A DNA stretch of 21,785 nucleotides from JALORV01 sp035429805 (GCA_035429805.1 DAOMFL010000060.1:1-21785); one strand, 5' to 3'; shown: positions 1 through 7,675, counted from the stretch's first letter. Numbers and translations: made by a program. Notes: generated by a model not told the origin, from the letters alone.

Positions 1-2
1 AG

Positions 3-776
3 GCCGCGCCGGCGCAGACTCCGGCGACCGCCGGAGCGCCGATGGCCACGCCGCGACCCGCGAGCCCGTGGCGCGGCGCGTTGATGGGTCTTGCGGCTGG
101 CCTTGGGCTCGCTGCGCTTGCGTCCTGGCTCGGTTTTGGCGAGGCGCTGACGATGTTCCTCACCGTCATGCTGATCGGACTCGCGCTGATGGTGGCCGTC
201 GGTTTCGTGCTGCGGCGCCTGCGCGGTCCGCAGCCGGTCGCCGCTGCGCCGGGAGCAGGCCGCGGTCCGGGTACGTACTCCGAAGTCGGCTATGAAACCG
301 TGCCGGCTCCGATGCAGCGCGCCGGCGTCAGCCCGGTGGCGGGCAGTGCGCGGCCCGGCTCGGCGATGGACCAGTTCGCGCGCGGTGCGGCGGCGTCCGC
401 GCCGTGGGGCATTCCAGCGGGGTTCGACACGGCGGGTTTCCTCGCGCAGGCGAAGGAAAACTACGCACGACTGCAGCGCGCATGGGATGCCAGCAACCTC
501 GACGAGATTGCCGAGTTCACGACCAACCCGATGTTCATCGCGCTCACGCACGAACTGAACGCCCGCGGCGGTGCGACGAAGACTGACGTGGTGGCGCTCG
601 ACGCCGAGCTGCTCGGCATCGAATCGGACGCCGAAGAGCACGTGGCGAGCGTGAAATTCGATGGCACGTTGCGCGTCGACGGAGAAATCGAGCGCGTTTC
701 CGAAGTCTGGAACCTGGTGAAGCCGGCGAACGGCCGCGGCGGCTGGCTGCTCGCCGGCATACAGCAGATGGCCTAG
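3..776 (+). CDS. Tim44-like domain membrane protein (5' partial)
   Basis: The reading frame is open to the left edge of the window. An Ala/Pro/Thr-rich stretch precedes the first ATG at 42, so the true start is probably upstream and the entry is 5' partial. After the linker there are two hydrophobic segments, at about residues 12-32 and 34-56 counted from the ATG at 42. A Gly/Pro/Ala-rich linker follows, then a C-terminal Tim44-like (PF04280-type) domain at about residues 127-244, beginning at the FDTAGFLAQAK motif and ending in GGWLLAGIQQMA. In mitochondria this fold sits in the import motor; the bacterial family is membrane-anchored and its role is unclear. I recall this family between ubiE and ubiJ in betaproteobacteria, which fits ubiJ and ubiB downstream here. 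A strong terminator follows the stop. Family call is confident; function is unknown. Confidence 0.85.
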   Translation, partial: AAPAQTPATAGAPMATPRPASPWRGALMGLAAGLGLAALASWLGFGEALTMFLTVMLIGLALMVAVGFVLRRLRGPQPVAAAPGAGRGPGTYSEVGYETVPAPMQRAGVSPVAGSARPGSAMDQFARGAAASAPWGIPAGFDTAGFLAQAKENYARLQRAWDASNLDEIAEFTTNPMFIALTHELNARGGATKTDVVALDAELLGIESDAEEHVASVKFDGTLRVDGEIERVSEVWNLVKPANGRGGWLLAGIQQMA

Positions 777-799
777 CGGTCTCGTCGTCCGCCGGCCTG

Positions 800-822
800 G
801 GGGCGCTGCGGCGCCCCTTTTT
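800..822 (+). terminator. Rho-independent terminator after the Tim44-like gene
   Basis: A perfect 7-bp GC stem (GGGGCGC / GCGCCCC) with a 4-nt loop TGCG is followed directly by five T. It begins 23 bp after the Tim44-like stop codon. It would separate that gene from ubiJ, so ubiJ probably needs its own promoter. Confidence 0.88.
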
Positions 823-838
823 CGTCATGGCGCCTGCG

Positions 839-844
839 TACACT
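839..844 (+). promoter_or_regulatory. Candidate -10 element of ubiJ, possibly leaderless
   Basis: TACACT (4-5 of 6 bases as in TATAAT) lies 6 nt before the ATG at 851 and just after the terminator. A start site 6-8 nt downstream would fall at the ATG itself. No Shine-Dalgarno sequence is present. No convincing -35 is visible, so the call is tentative. Confidence 0.4.
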
Positions 845-850
845 GTCGCC

Positions 851-1432
851 ATGATCGAACAACTGACGACGGCGGCCGCGCTCGGCACCCTCAATCGCAT
901 GCTGGCTCGGGAGTCCTGGGCGCGCGAGCGGCTCGCGCCGTTCGCGGGTCGCGTCGCGCGCTTCGAGGCCCTGCCCTTCGCGCTTTCGCTGAAAATCGAC
1001 GCCGCCGGCGGCTTTGCCAGTGCCGAGAACGCCGAGCCGGCGGTCACCGTCGGGCTCGATCTTGCCTCGCTGCCTCTGGCACTGGGCGATCCGCAGGCTG
1101 TCATGCGCAACATCGCGCTGAAGGGCGATGCCGACTTCGCACAGGCGCTCGGTTTCGTGCTGCAGAACCTGCGCCCGGAGCCGGAGGAAGAACTGTCGCG
1201 CTTCGTCGGCGACGTCGCCGCGCAGCGCATCGTCGGCCTGGTGCGGCAGAGCGCGGGTCACTGGCGCCAGCTGGCCGAGCGCATGCTCGACTCGGGCGCG
1301 CACTACTTCGTCACCGAGAACCCGATGCTCGCCGGACGTGACGAGATCGAGGAGTTCAACGCCGCGGTGGCGCGGCTGCGCGATGACGTTGCGCGCCTGG
1401 AGAAGCGCGTCGAGCTGCGGGAACGCGCGTAA
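851..1432 (+). CDS. ubiJ: Ubiquinone biosynthesis accessory factor UbiJ (SCP2 domain)
   Basis: Predicted 193-residue protein, close to the 201 residues of E. coli UbiJ (YigP). UbiJ is an accessory factor of the cytosolic Ubi complex; its N-terminal SCP2 lipid-binding domain is thought to hold the hydrophobic ubiquinone intermediates. The SCP2-like part covers about residues 12-115 and includes an ALKGDADFAQAL segment. The C-terminus is a charged helix typical of the family, with ARLRDDVARLEKRVELRERA at the end. I chose the ATG at 851 rather than the in-frame ATG at 827. The 827 codon is only 4 nt past the U-tract of a strong terminator, and family members start near the MIEQL sequence. The neighbour ubiB downstream supports the call. 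The ubiE partner is presumably left of the window. Confidence 0.87.
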   Translation: MIEQLTTAAALGTLNRMLARESWARERLAPFAGRVARFEALPFALSLKIDAAGGFASAENAEPAVTVGLDLASLPLALGDPQAVMRNIALKGDADFAQALGFVLQNLRPEPEEELSRFVGDVAAQRIVGLVRQSAGHWRQLAERMLDSGAHYFVTENPMLAGRDEIEEFNAAVARLRDDVARLEKRVELRERA

Positions 1433-1441
1433 CGCACACCT

Positions 1442-1461
1442 GAGGCGCGCAGGAGCGCCTC
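1442..1461 (+). terminator. Hairpin between ubiJ and ubiB, without T-run
   Basis: A perfect 7-bp inverted repeat, GAGGCGC / GCGCCTC with a 6-nt loop, begins 9 bp after the ubiJ stop. It is not followed by a T-run, so it may be a weak or Rho-assisted terminator or a 3'-end stabiliser. It directly abuts the -10-like TACAAT of ubiB. Confidence 0.4.
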
Positions 1462-1462
1462 G

Positions 1463-1468
1463 TACAAT
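1463..1468 (+). promoter_or_regulatory. Candidate -10 element of ubiB, possibly leaderless
   Basis: TACAAT (5 of 6 bases as in TATAAT) is 8 nt before the ubiB ATG, with no Shine-Dalgarno sequence between. This is the same arrangement as at ubiJ and would give an mRNA beginning at or next to the start codon. No clear -35 is seen. Confidence 0.45.
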
Positions 1469-1476
1469 CGCCGCCC

Positions 1477-3027
1477 ATGCGCCTGCTGCGCCTCGCCCGC
1501 ATCGCCACGGTCGTCTGGCGCTACCGCCTCGACGAGATCGTCGTCTCGTACCTGAAGAACCCGACGCTGGTGCGCATCGTGCGCTGGACCACGTTCGGCG
1601 AACCGCGCGAGCCGCGTGCGGTGCGGCTGCGCCGGGCGCTGGAGGACCTCGGCCCGATCTTCGTGAAGTTCGGCCAGCTGCTCTCGACCCGCCGCGACCT
1701 TTTGCCGACCGACGTCGCCGACGAACTTGCCAAGCTGCAGGACCGCGTCCCGCCGTTTCCGTCCGCCATCGCCCGGCGCGAGATCGAGCGCGGGCTCGGC
1801 CGCAGCATCGACGACGTATTCACGCAGTTCGAGGACGAGCCCGTCGCATCGGCCTCGATCGCACAGGTCCACTTTGCGGTCCTCAGGGCCGGCCCGCACG
1901 CCGGCAAGGACGTTGCCGTCAAGGTGCTGCGGCCAGACATGCTGTCGGCAATCGACAAGGATCTGTCGCTGCTCGACACCGGCGCCACGCTGATCGAGAA
2001 GCTGTGGCGCGACGGCAAGCGCCTGCGGCCGCGCGACGTCGTGCGCGAGTTCGACATGGTGCTGCACGACGAACTCGACCTGATGCGCGAGGCCGCCAAC
2101 GCGTCGCAGCTGCGCCGCAACTTCGAAGGATCGCCGCTGCTGGTCGTGCCGGAGATGTACTTCGACTACAGCTCCGAGAACGTGCTGGTGATGGAGCGCA
2201 TGCGCGGCATACCGGTCAGCCAGATCGAGCGGCTGAAGGACGCCGGCATCGACATCAAGAAACTTTCGCGCGACGGCGTGACGCTGTTCTTCACGCAGGT
2301 GTTCGACCACGCGTTCTTCCACGCCGACATGCATCCGGGCAACATTCTGGTGGGCGACGCCGGCGACCAGTTCAACAAGTACATCGGGCTCGACTACGGC
2401 ATCGTCGGCACGCTGACCGAGACCGACAAGAACTACCTCGCGCAGAACTTTCTCGCCTTCTTCCGGCGCGACTACAAGCGCATCGCGGAGCTGCATGTCG
2501 AGTCCGGCTGGGTGCCCGAGGGCACCCGCATCAACGAGCTCGAGGGCGCGATCCGCGCCTGCCTCGAGCCGGTGTTCAACAAGCCGCTGAAGGACATCTC
2601 GCTCGGCATCGTGCTGATGCGGCTCTTCGAAGCGTCGCGCCGTTTCAACGTCGAGATCCAGCCGCAGCTCGTGCTGCTGCAGAAGACGCTGCTCAACGTC
2701 GAAGGGCTCGGCCGCCAGCTCGATCCCGAGCTCGACCTGTGGAAGACCGCGAAGCCCTTCCTCGAGCGCTGGATGGAGCAGCAGGTCGGCATGCGCGGGC
2801 TCGAAGCGAAGCTGCGGCAGGAGGCGATGCAGTGGAGCTACCTGCTGCCGCAGCTGCCGCGGCTGATGCACGCGGCGCTGACACGCCACAGCGAGGCCGA
2901 CCGCCTGATCGACGAAGTGCGCGAGCTGCGGCGCGAGCAGCGCGTGACCAATCGATGGTATGCCGTCGCGACGGCGCTGCTCGTTGTTGTGGTCGCGCTG
3001 GCCGGATGGGCCGTCTGGCGTGCCTGA
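1477..3027 (+). CDS. ubiB: Ubiquinone biosynthesis regulatory protein kinase-like UbiB (ABC1/ADCK family)
   Basis: 516 residues, against 546 in E. coli. UbiB is an atypical kinase-like ATPase of the inner membrane required for ubiquinone biosynthesis, probably by making lipid precursors accessible to the Ubi complex. Visible family marks are the KFGQ motif at residues 64-67 (with LSTRRDLLP after it), the alanine-rich loop PVASASIAQVHFA that replaces the usual kinase P-loop, VAVKVLRP with the ATP-binding lysine, the catalytic-loop segment HADMHPGN at 282-289, and LDYGIVG with the metal-binding Asp306. The C-terminus carries one membrane helix (about 494-514), as expected. It follows ubiJ by 44 bp. 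The frame is intact and no key motif is missing. Confidence 0.96.
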   Translation: MRLLRLARIATVVWRYRLDEIVVSYLKNPTLVRIVRWTTFGEPREPRAVRLRRALEDLGPIFVKFGQLLSTRRDLLPTDVADELAKLQDRVPPFPSAIARREIERGLGRSIDDVFTQFEDEPVASASIAQVHFAVLRAGPHAGKDVAVKVLRPDMLSAIDKDLSLLDTGATLIEKLWRDGKRLRPRDVVREFDMVLHDELDLMREAANASQLRRNFEGSPLLVVPEMYFDYSSENVLVMERMRGIPVSQIERLKDAGIDIKKLSRDGVTLFFTQVFDHAFFHADMHPGNILVGDAGDQFNKYIGLDYGIVGTLTETDKNYLAQNFLAFFRRDYKRIAELHVESGWVPEGTRINELEGAIRACLEPVFNKPLKDISLGIVLMRLFEASRRFNVEIQPQLVLLQKTLLNVEGLGRQLDPELDLWKTAKPFLERWMEQQVGMRGLEAKLRQEAMQWSYLLPQLPRLMHAALTRHSEADRLIDEVRELRREQRVTNRWYAVATALLVVVVALAGWAVWRA

Positions 3028-3097
3028 GCCAGCGCCCGCCATACCCGTCGGGCGGGTGTTCCGGCCGACCAGCGCCTGTATTAGGCCGATCGCGGCA

Positions 3098-3125
3098 TTG
3101 ACGGGAACCTTTTCGGGGCTATCTT
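3098..3125 (+). promoter_or_regulatory. Sigma70-type promoter of the metalloprotease-like lipoprotein
   Basis: TTGACG (5 of 6 to the -35 consensus) at 3098-3103 and TATCTT (4 of 6 to the -10) at 3120-3125 are separated by 16 bp. Initiation near 3132 would give a leader of about 30 nt before the ATG at 3163. The region 3028-3097 upstream shows only a GC-rich imperfect inverted repeat just after the ubiB stop. Confidence 0.6.
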
Positions 3126-3162
3126 GCCTCGTTGACCTTCGACCGGCTTTCCCTGCACGACG

Positions 3163-5256
3163 ATGATGAACAACACTCGCAAGGCCCTGGCGGCCACCCT
3201 ATTCGGCGCGGCGGCCTTCGTTGCAGGCTGCGGCGGTGACAGCAGCACACCGGCGCCGACGCCGACACCGCCGCCTCCGAGCGGGATGGCGAGCCCGACG
3301 TGCACGACGGCGGGCCAGACCTACAGCGTCGTCGCCGATGCGACCGTCGCCGTCGGGCGCACGGCGGGCGCCGTCGTCGCGGGCTGCAGCGGGGCGCTGC
3401 GTGACGTGACGTGGCAGCAGACCGGCGGGCCGAGCGTGACGCTGCAGTCGGCGACCACGCAGGCGATCAGCTTCGATCCGCCTTCGGTGGGCCTGTACAC
3501 GTTCAGGGTCTCGTTCACCGAGGCGAGCGGCACGCAACGGATCGACGTCGCGACGATCAACGCGGTCGCCCCAACGGCAACCGTGGCGGTGGTCGCACGC
3601 AGCGACCAGGCTGTGCGCGCCGGCGGCAAGGTGTCGGTCCGTGCCTGGCCGGCGGCGTCGGGGACCGAGACGCTGACCTGGCGCCAGACCGCAGGCCCGA
3701 CCGTCACGCTCGACACGAGCGACCAGAACCGCATCCTCTTCACCGCGCCGAACGTCACGCAGGACACCGCGCTGGTGTTCCGCGTCACGCGCACCAGCGG
3801 TACGACGACGGACTTCGACGATGTCATGGTGCTGGTCGAGGCCTATACGCAGGCGCCGCCGGACCCCAGCAACACCGGACCGTACATCTTCAGCGACAGC
3901 CACGTCTCGCGCGTCTGCCCCTACAAGCCCGCTCCGGCCAACGCGTTTGCCGGCGTGCTGGTCAACTGCGTCTTCAACGCGCAGTTGCAGTACTTCGGCG
4001 CGGGAAAGAACCTGTGTTCGCTGTCGACGCTGCCGTTCATCAATCAGTCGACGCCCAGCGTCGTGCCGACCGTGGCGCAGATCATGGATCGTGTGCTGGT
4101 GTCGCACGACTGGATGGGGCGGAACTTCGAGTCCTTCCTGCAGGCCAATGCGGCCAACACCGACCTGCTGCGGCTCTTCAACGGCGTGACGGCCATCGTC
4201 ATCGGCGCGCATGTACGCCCGAGCTACTACTACTCGGTGACCGGCGCGATCTACCTCGACGCCGACAATTTCTGGCTGACGGCCGACGAGCGCGACGTCA
4301 TCGACGAGGCACCGGACTACCGGTCGGATTTCGACCGTGACCTGCAGTATTCCGGCGTCTGGCGCTACGTGGACATCAGCACCAACACGAACATCTTCCT
4401 GCCGTTCAAGGCAACGGAGCGGGTCTCACGCGACGTTGCGTATCTGCTGCAGGAATCGAACTGGCTGCTGTACCACGAACTGGGCCATGCCTCGGACTTC
4501 GTGCCGGTGGCCGTTCGGGGCACGCTGAATTCGTCGCTGAGTCCGTGGGACAACATCGCGCCACGCTACTCCGCCGGGCTGCTCTCGTCGGACCGGCTCA
4601 GCTCGACGTTCCCATTGCAGTCGGCGGAAATGAAGGCGCTCGCGCAGATCAAGTTCGTGACCGGACCCGTCAGCGACGCGACCCTGGTCAACGGCATCCC
4701 GTACAGCACGCTGAAGACCTACACGCCGGCCCAGGTCGGCGGTTTCTTCGCGGCGGACCGGGCGACCGACGAATACAACTACTCGACCAGCCGCGAAGAT
4801 CTGACGATGACCTTCGAGGAGGTCATGATGTCCCGCAACCACAACTGGCGGCGCGATGTCGCGTTCACCGACAAGGCCACAGCCACCTCGACCAGCGAAA
4901 CGCTGATCGTGCGCTGGGGCCAGCGTGGGCGTGTCGGCGATCCCGCAGTCCGGCCGCGGGCGCAGTTCATCGTCTCCGAGATCGCGCCCTGGCTCGACTC
5001 GGCCGCGGTCGTCAGCGCACTGCCGGCGCCGATCGCCATGCGCCCAGGTGAGAGCTGGAAGGCCAACCTCGTGGTACCGGCACCGCCGGGCGGGATGGCG
5101 AGCCCGATGGCGCTCCGCGGCGTGACGCTCACGACGGAACAGGACCAGCTGCTGCTGCGGCGGGCGCTGAGCCGGCAGCTGATCGGCGTCTCCGGTCCGT
5201 CGATGGCGCACTGGGCGCCGAACGAACGTGTGCTGAAGCACCTGCGCGAGCGCTGA
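3163..5256 (+). CDS. Secreted lipoprotein, tandem PKD/Ig-like domains, HELGH zinc-metalloprotease motif
   Basis: 697 residues. A lipoprotein signal with lipobox VAGC (Cys23) is followed by GGDSS and a Thr/Pro linker (about 28-41). Gly rather than Asp at position +2 is compatible with outer-membrane sorting. Two related beta domains follow, at about 42-135 and 138-228, each with a WxQTxGPxVTL core (TWQQTGGPSVTL and TWRQTAGPTVTL) typical of PKD/REJ-like modules. The remaining ~460 residues form a larger domain. It has three cysteines near its start and a zinc-binding HELGH at 438-442 in LLYHELGHASDF. A downstream FEE (E552/E553) could hold the third ligand as in gluzincins; this is inference. 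I recall similar layouts in M60/ImpA-like proteases but cannot assign the family. It is monocistronic, with its own promoter and a hairpin after it. The substrate is unknown. Confidence 0.75.
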   Translation: MMNNTRKALAATLFGAAAFVAGCGGDSSTPAPTPTPPPPSGMASPTCTTAGQTYSVVADATVAVGRTAGAVVAGCSGALRDVTWQQTGGPSVTLQSATTQAISFDPPSVGLYTFRVSFTEASGTQRIDVATINAVAPTATVAVVARSDQAVRAGGKVSVRAWPAASGTETLTWRQTAGPTVTLDTSDQNRILFTAPNVTQDTALVFRVTRTSGTTTDFDDVMVLVEAYTQAPPDPSNTGPYIFSDSHVSRVCPYKPAPANAFAGVLVNCVFNAQLQYFGAGKNLCSLSTLPFINQSTPSVVPTVAQIMDRVLVSHDWMGRNFESFLQANAANTDLLRLFNGVTAIVIGAHVRPSYYYSVTGAIYLDADNFWLTADERDVIDEAPDYRSDFDRDLQYSGVWRYVDISTNTNIFLPFKATERVSRDVAYLLQESNWLLYHELGHASDFVPVAVRGTLNSSLSPWDNIAPRYSAGLLSSDRLSSTFPLQSAEMKALAQIKFVTGPVSDATLVNGIPYSTLKTYTPAQVGGFFAADRATDEYNYSTSREDLTMTFEEVMMSRNHNWRRDVAFTDKATATSTSETLIVRWGQRGRVGDPAVRPRAQFIVSEIAPWLDSAAVVSALPAPIAMRPGESWKANLVVPAPPGGMASPMALRGVTLTTEQDQLLLRRALSRQLIGVSGPSMAHWAPNERVLKHLRER

Positions 5257-5266
5257 CGCCGGGGCC

Positions 5267-5284
5267 GCGGCGGTTCGCCGCCGC
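5267..5284 (+). terminator. Stem-loop after the lipoprotein gene, without T-run
   Basis: A perfect 7-bp stem (GCGGCGG / CCGCCGC) around a TTCG loop begins 11 bp after the stop codon. No T-run follows. It may end transcription weakly or protect the 3' end, and it lies only 5 bp before the LytTR-type direct repeat. Confidence 0.4.
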
Positions 5285-5289
5285 TACGT

Positions 5290-5320
5290 CGCATTTCATG
5301 CGTCGTTTGCGGCATTTCGT
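5290..5320 (+). promoter_or_regulatory. Predicted LytTR-regulator binding site (YpdB-type direct repeat)
   Basis: CGCATTTCAT (5290-5299) and GGCATTTCGT (5311-5320) form a direct repeat with an 11-bp spacer, so the repeats are 21 bp apart, two helical turns. The site described for the E. coli LytTR regulator YpdB is, as I recall it, two copies of GGCATTTCAT separated by 11 bp. Eighteen of the 20 defined bases match here, with the same spacing. The site ends 46 bp before the start codon of a LytS-type kinase whose partner is a LytTR regulator, so autoregulation is the simplest reading. Confidence 0.72.
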
Positions 5321-5354
5321 GCCGCCGGTTCCGGCGTGCCAGCCCTTGCCCCGC

Positions 5355-5360
5355 TAGTCT
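5355..5360 (+). promoter_or_regulatory. Candidate -10 element of the histidine kinase gene
   Basis: TAGTCT lies 6 nt before the kinase ATG. The only -35-like sequence, TTCCGG at 5329-5334, is poor and too far away (20 bp). A weak promoter of this kind just downstream of a LytTR site would fit activator dependence, and the spacing would give a leaderless transcript. Confidence 0.3.
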
Positions 5361-5366
5361 GGCGCC

Positions 5367-6860
5367 ATGAAGGGATGGCGTAACTGGCTGGCCGCGGCGC
5401 TGTTGTTCCGCGCCCCCAGCCCGGAAGAACAGGTCGACCTGGACCGTTCGCTGCATGTGCTGCGGCGCTACGCGCCGTTGTTGCTGGCGGCCTACCTGGC
5501 GTGGCTCGCCTTTACGACCCTGCCGGCGCTCTTCCGCGATCGCGGCTGGCCGTACTACGTCACAGCGCTTCTGGTGCCGCAGGTCATCGTCTATGCCGTC
5601 GCATCCAGTGCTGCGCGGGCGTGGATCGACCGCGGTGCACGCCTTGACCGCGCCTCGATCTGGGTTCCCTTTGTCATCGGAGCGCTTGCGGGCCTACTCG
5701 GCGTGTTGATCGGCTACGTCAGCGGCAAGGCCGGAGGCAACACGGTCGAGCTGTGGTTCATTGAAACCTTCAGTTCGATCGGGTGGGTATTCGTCGCCAT
5801 CATGCTGTTCAGTCTCTGGCCCGAGCTGGTTCGGCGGCTGCGGCAGCGTGAGCGGCGCCAATTGCAGAGGCTGGCGGCCGCCCAGGCGGAGACCGAACGC
5901 GCGGCGCGCACAGGGGCGGAGGCAGAGCTGCGCCTGCTGCAGGCGCAGGTCGAGCCGCACTTCCTCTACAACACGCTCGCCAATCTGCGCTACCTGATTC
6001 AGAAGGGATCGGGCGAAGCGCTCGCGATGACGGATGCACTGATCGAGTACCTGCGGGCGTCGGTGCCGAACCTGAGAGCGCAGCGCACGACCTTGGGTCA
6101 CGATGCCGATCAAATCGGCCATTACCTCGCGATCATGAAGATGCGAATGGGGGGACGGCTCGACTTCACGGTAAACGTGCCGCCGGAACTCCGCTCGGTC
6201 GAACTGCCGCCGCTGGTGCTGATTACGCTCGTGGAGAACGCGATCAAGCACGGCCTCGCGCCAAGCATCGAGGGTGGAAGCGTGACCGTTACGGCGCGCA
6301 GCGTCGGCGATGGGCTCGAAGTCGAGGTTGCCGATGATGGCGTCGGCATCGGCGCCGCAGTGCCGTTGTCGCCCTCGACGCGTGCGGGACTCGCCAACAC
6401 CCGGGAACGGTTGCAGCTCACGTACGGCGAGGCGGCGTGGCTCGAATTGCGGGCCAACTCACCGCGCGGCGCAGTTGCCCGCTTGCGGGTTCCCCTGACG
6501 ATGCCGATGCCGGTGCCGGGGACGGCGTCGCAGCAGGTCGCCGCAACGCGGCCGTCGACTCCGCCGCTGCCACTTCGTCACCGCGGTCCGTCGCGGACCT
6601 GGACCGCCGAAGTCGATGGCCTGTCGATCCGGGTCGTCGACTCCTGGTTCGGTGGCACCGAGCTGTGGATCGACGGCGGCCTGCACGGCACCTATACAGG
6701 GATCTGGTCGCTCCCACCCGATGAACCGGTTCTGTCGGCGACTGTCCGGGGCGCTAGCGGCAGAGAACACGGCATCGAAGTGATTCTGCAGGCCTGGTCC
6801 TTCAATATCCGCGCCGCGATACTGGTCGACGGTGAGCGCATCGCCGGCGACGCCACCTAG
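5367..6860 (+). CDS. LytS/AlgZ-type sensor histidine kinase with an extra C-terminal beta-rich domain
   Basis: 497 residues. Four predicted membrane helices lie at about 33-55, 58-80, 92-115 and 130-152. A charged coiled-coil segment follows (about 153-190), then the His_kinase (PF06580) core with the phospho-acceptor His198 in PHFLYNTLANLRYLIQ. The ATPase part shows the N box with Asn291 in VENAIKHGL and the G box ADDGVGIG with Asp323/324. The family usually ends at about residue 380. Here a Pro-rich linker and roughly 95 further residues follow, with RVVDSWFGGTELWIDG and a final VDGERI; this looks like a separate beta-strand domain. The stimulus is unknown. The next gene, 9 bp downstream, encodes its LytTR regulator. 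No Shine-Dalgarno sequence precedes the ATG. Confidence 0.9.
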   Translation: MKGWRNWLAAALLFRAPSPEEQVDLDRSLHVLRRYAPLLLAAYLAWLAFTTLPALFRDRGWPYYVTALLVPQVIVYAVASSAARAWIDRGARLDRASIWVPFVIGALAGLLGVLIGYVSGKAGGNTVELWFIETFSSIGWVFVAIMLFSLWPELVRRLRQRERRQLQRLAAAQAETERAARTGAEAELRLLQAQVEPHFLYNTLANLRYLIQKGSGEALAMTDALIEYLRASVPNLRAQRTTLGHDADQIGHYLAIMKMRMGGRLDFTVNVPPELRSVELPPLVLITLVENAIKHGLAPSIEGGSVTVTARSVGDGLEVEVADDGVGIGAAVPLSPSTRAGLANTRERLQLTYGEAAWLELRANSPRGAVARLRVPLTMPMPVPGTASQQVAATRPSTPPLPLRHRGPSRTWTAEVDGLSIRVVDSWFGGTELWIDGGLHGTYTGIWSLPPDEPVLSATVRGASGREHGIEVILQAWSFNIRAAILVDGERIAGDAT

Positions 6861-6869
6861 GAGACGCTG

Positions 6870-7634
6870 ATGCCGCCGCGCGCCGTTCTGGCCGACGATG
6901 AACCTCTCTTGCGGGCGCAGCTGCGCGACACCCTGACGGCGCTGTGGCCCGAGCTGAAGATCGTTGGCGAAGCCGCGCACGGTGACGCCGCGGTGCGGCT
7001 CGTCGCCGAGCACCGCCCGGACATTGCGTTCCTCGACATCGAGATGCCCGGCATGAGCGGGCTCGAAGCGGCGCGGAGCATCAAAGGCCTCACGCACGTC
7101 GTGTTCGTAACGGCCTACCAGCAGTATGCGGTCGAAGCGTTCGAGCGTGGGGCGATCGACTACGTGCTGAAGCCGGCATCCGAGCAGCGCCTGGCGGAGA
7201 CGATCGCACGGCTGCGCGAGCGGCTAGGTGCTGCGGAACGGCCGCAGGAAGAAGCGCTGCAGATGGCCATTGCACAGGTCGCGGCGGCTCTGGGACGGAC
7301 GCTGACACCGCGGCTGCGCTGGCTGCAGGCCTCCATTGGCAACCAGATCCGGCTGATCGCCGTTGCCGATGTGCTCTATTTTCAGTCCGACACGCGCTAC
7401 ACGCGGGTCGTCACGGCGGAAGGCGAGTCCCTGCTGCGACGCACCCTCAGGGAGCTTCTCGAGGAGCTGGACAAGGACCAGTTCTGGCAGATCCACCGCG
7501 GGACGATCGTTAACTCGGCGGCAATTTCGCACGCGACTCGCGACGAAATGGGTCGTTACAGCGTCGTACTGAAAGACGGCACGACCCGGCTCGAGGTCAG
7601 TCGCACCTTCCAGCACCTGTTCCGCGCCGACTAG
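6870..7634 (+). CDS. LytTR-family response regulator
   Basis: 254 residues. The receiver domain (about 4-120) has the acidic pair Asp9/Asp10, the phosphorylated Asp56 in FLDIEMPG, a conserved Thr in FVTAYQ and Lys101 in VLKPAS. A helical linker leads to a LytTR DNA-binding domain (about 148-252), recognisable from IRLIAVADVLYFQSDTRYT, LRELLEELDKDQFWQIHRG and the terminal LEVSRTFQHLF. LytTR domains bind direct repeats about 21-22 bp apart through beta strands. The gene has a good Shine-Dalgarno AGGAG overlapping the kinase stop region and is co-transcribed with the kinase. The YpdB-like repeat upstream of the kinase is a likely target. Close in type to YpdB, BtsR and AlgR; I do not assign a symbol. 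Confidence 0.93.
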   Translation: MPPRAVLADDEPLLRAQLRDTLTALWPELKIVGEAAHGDAAVRLVAEHRPDIAFLDIEMPGMSGLEAARSIKGLTHVVFVTAYQQYAVEAFERGAIDYVLKPASEQRLAETIARLRERLGAAERPQEEALQMAIAQVAAALGRTLTPRLRWLQASIGNQIRLIAVADVLYFQSDTRYTRVVTAEGESLLRRTLRELLEELDKDQFWQIHRGTIVNSAAISHATRDEMGRYSVVLKDGTTRLEVSRTFQHLFRAD

Positions 7635-7675
7635 GCGCGGAGCGGGAGGCCGGCGGTCGCCGCATTGCCGCATAA

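Noticed and set aside
827..850. Upstream ATG for ubiJ
   Set aside because: It lies 4 nt after a terminator T-run and upstream of or within the probable -10 region; the family start is the ATG at 851.
3028..3060. Inverted repeat after ubiB (CCCGCC / GGCGGG) as a terminator
   Set aside because: Imperfect, with a large loop and no T-run; not strong enough to list.
1128..3101. Long plus-strand frame overlapping ubiJ and ubiB, and a minus-strand frame 1303-3042
   Set aside because: Arg/Ala/Pro-rich translations without domains, out of frame with the clear UbiJ and UbiB proteins.
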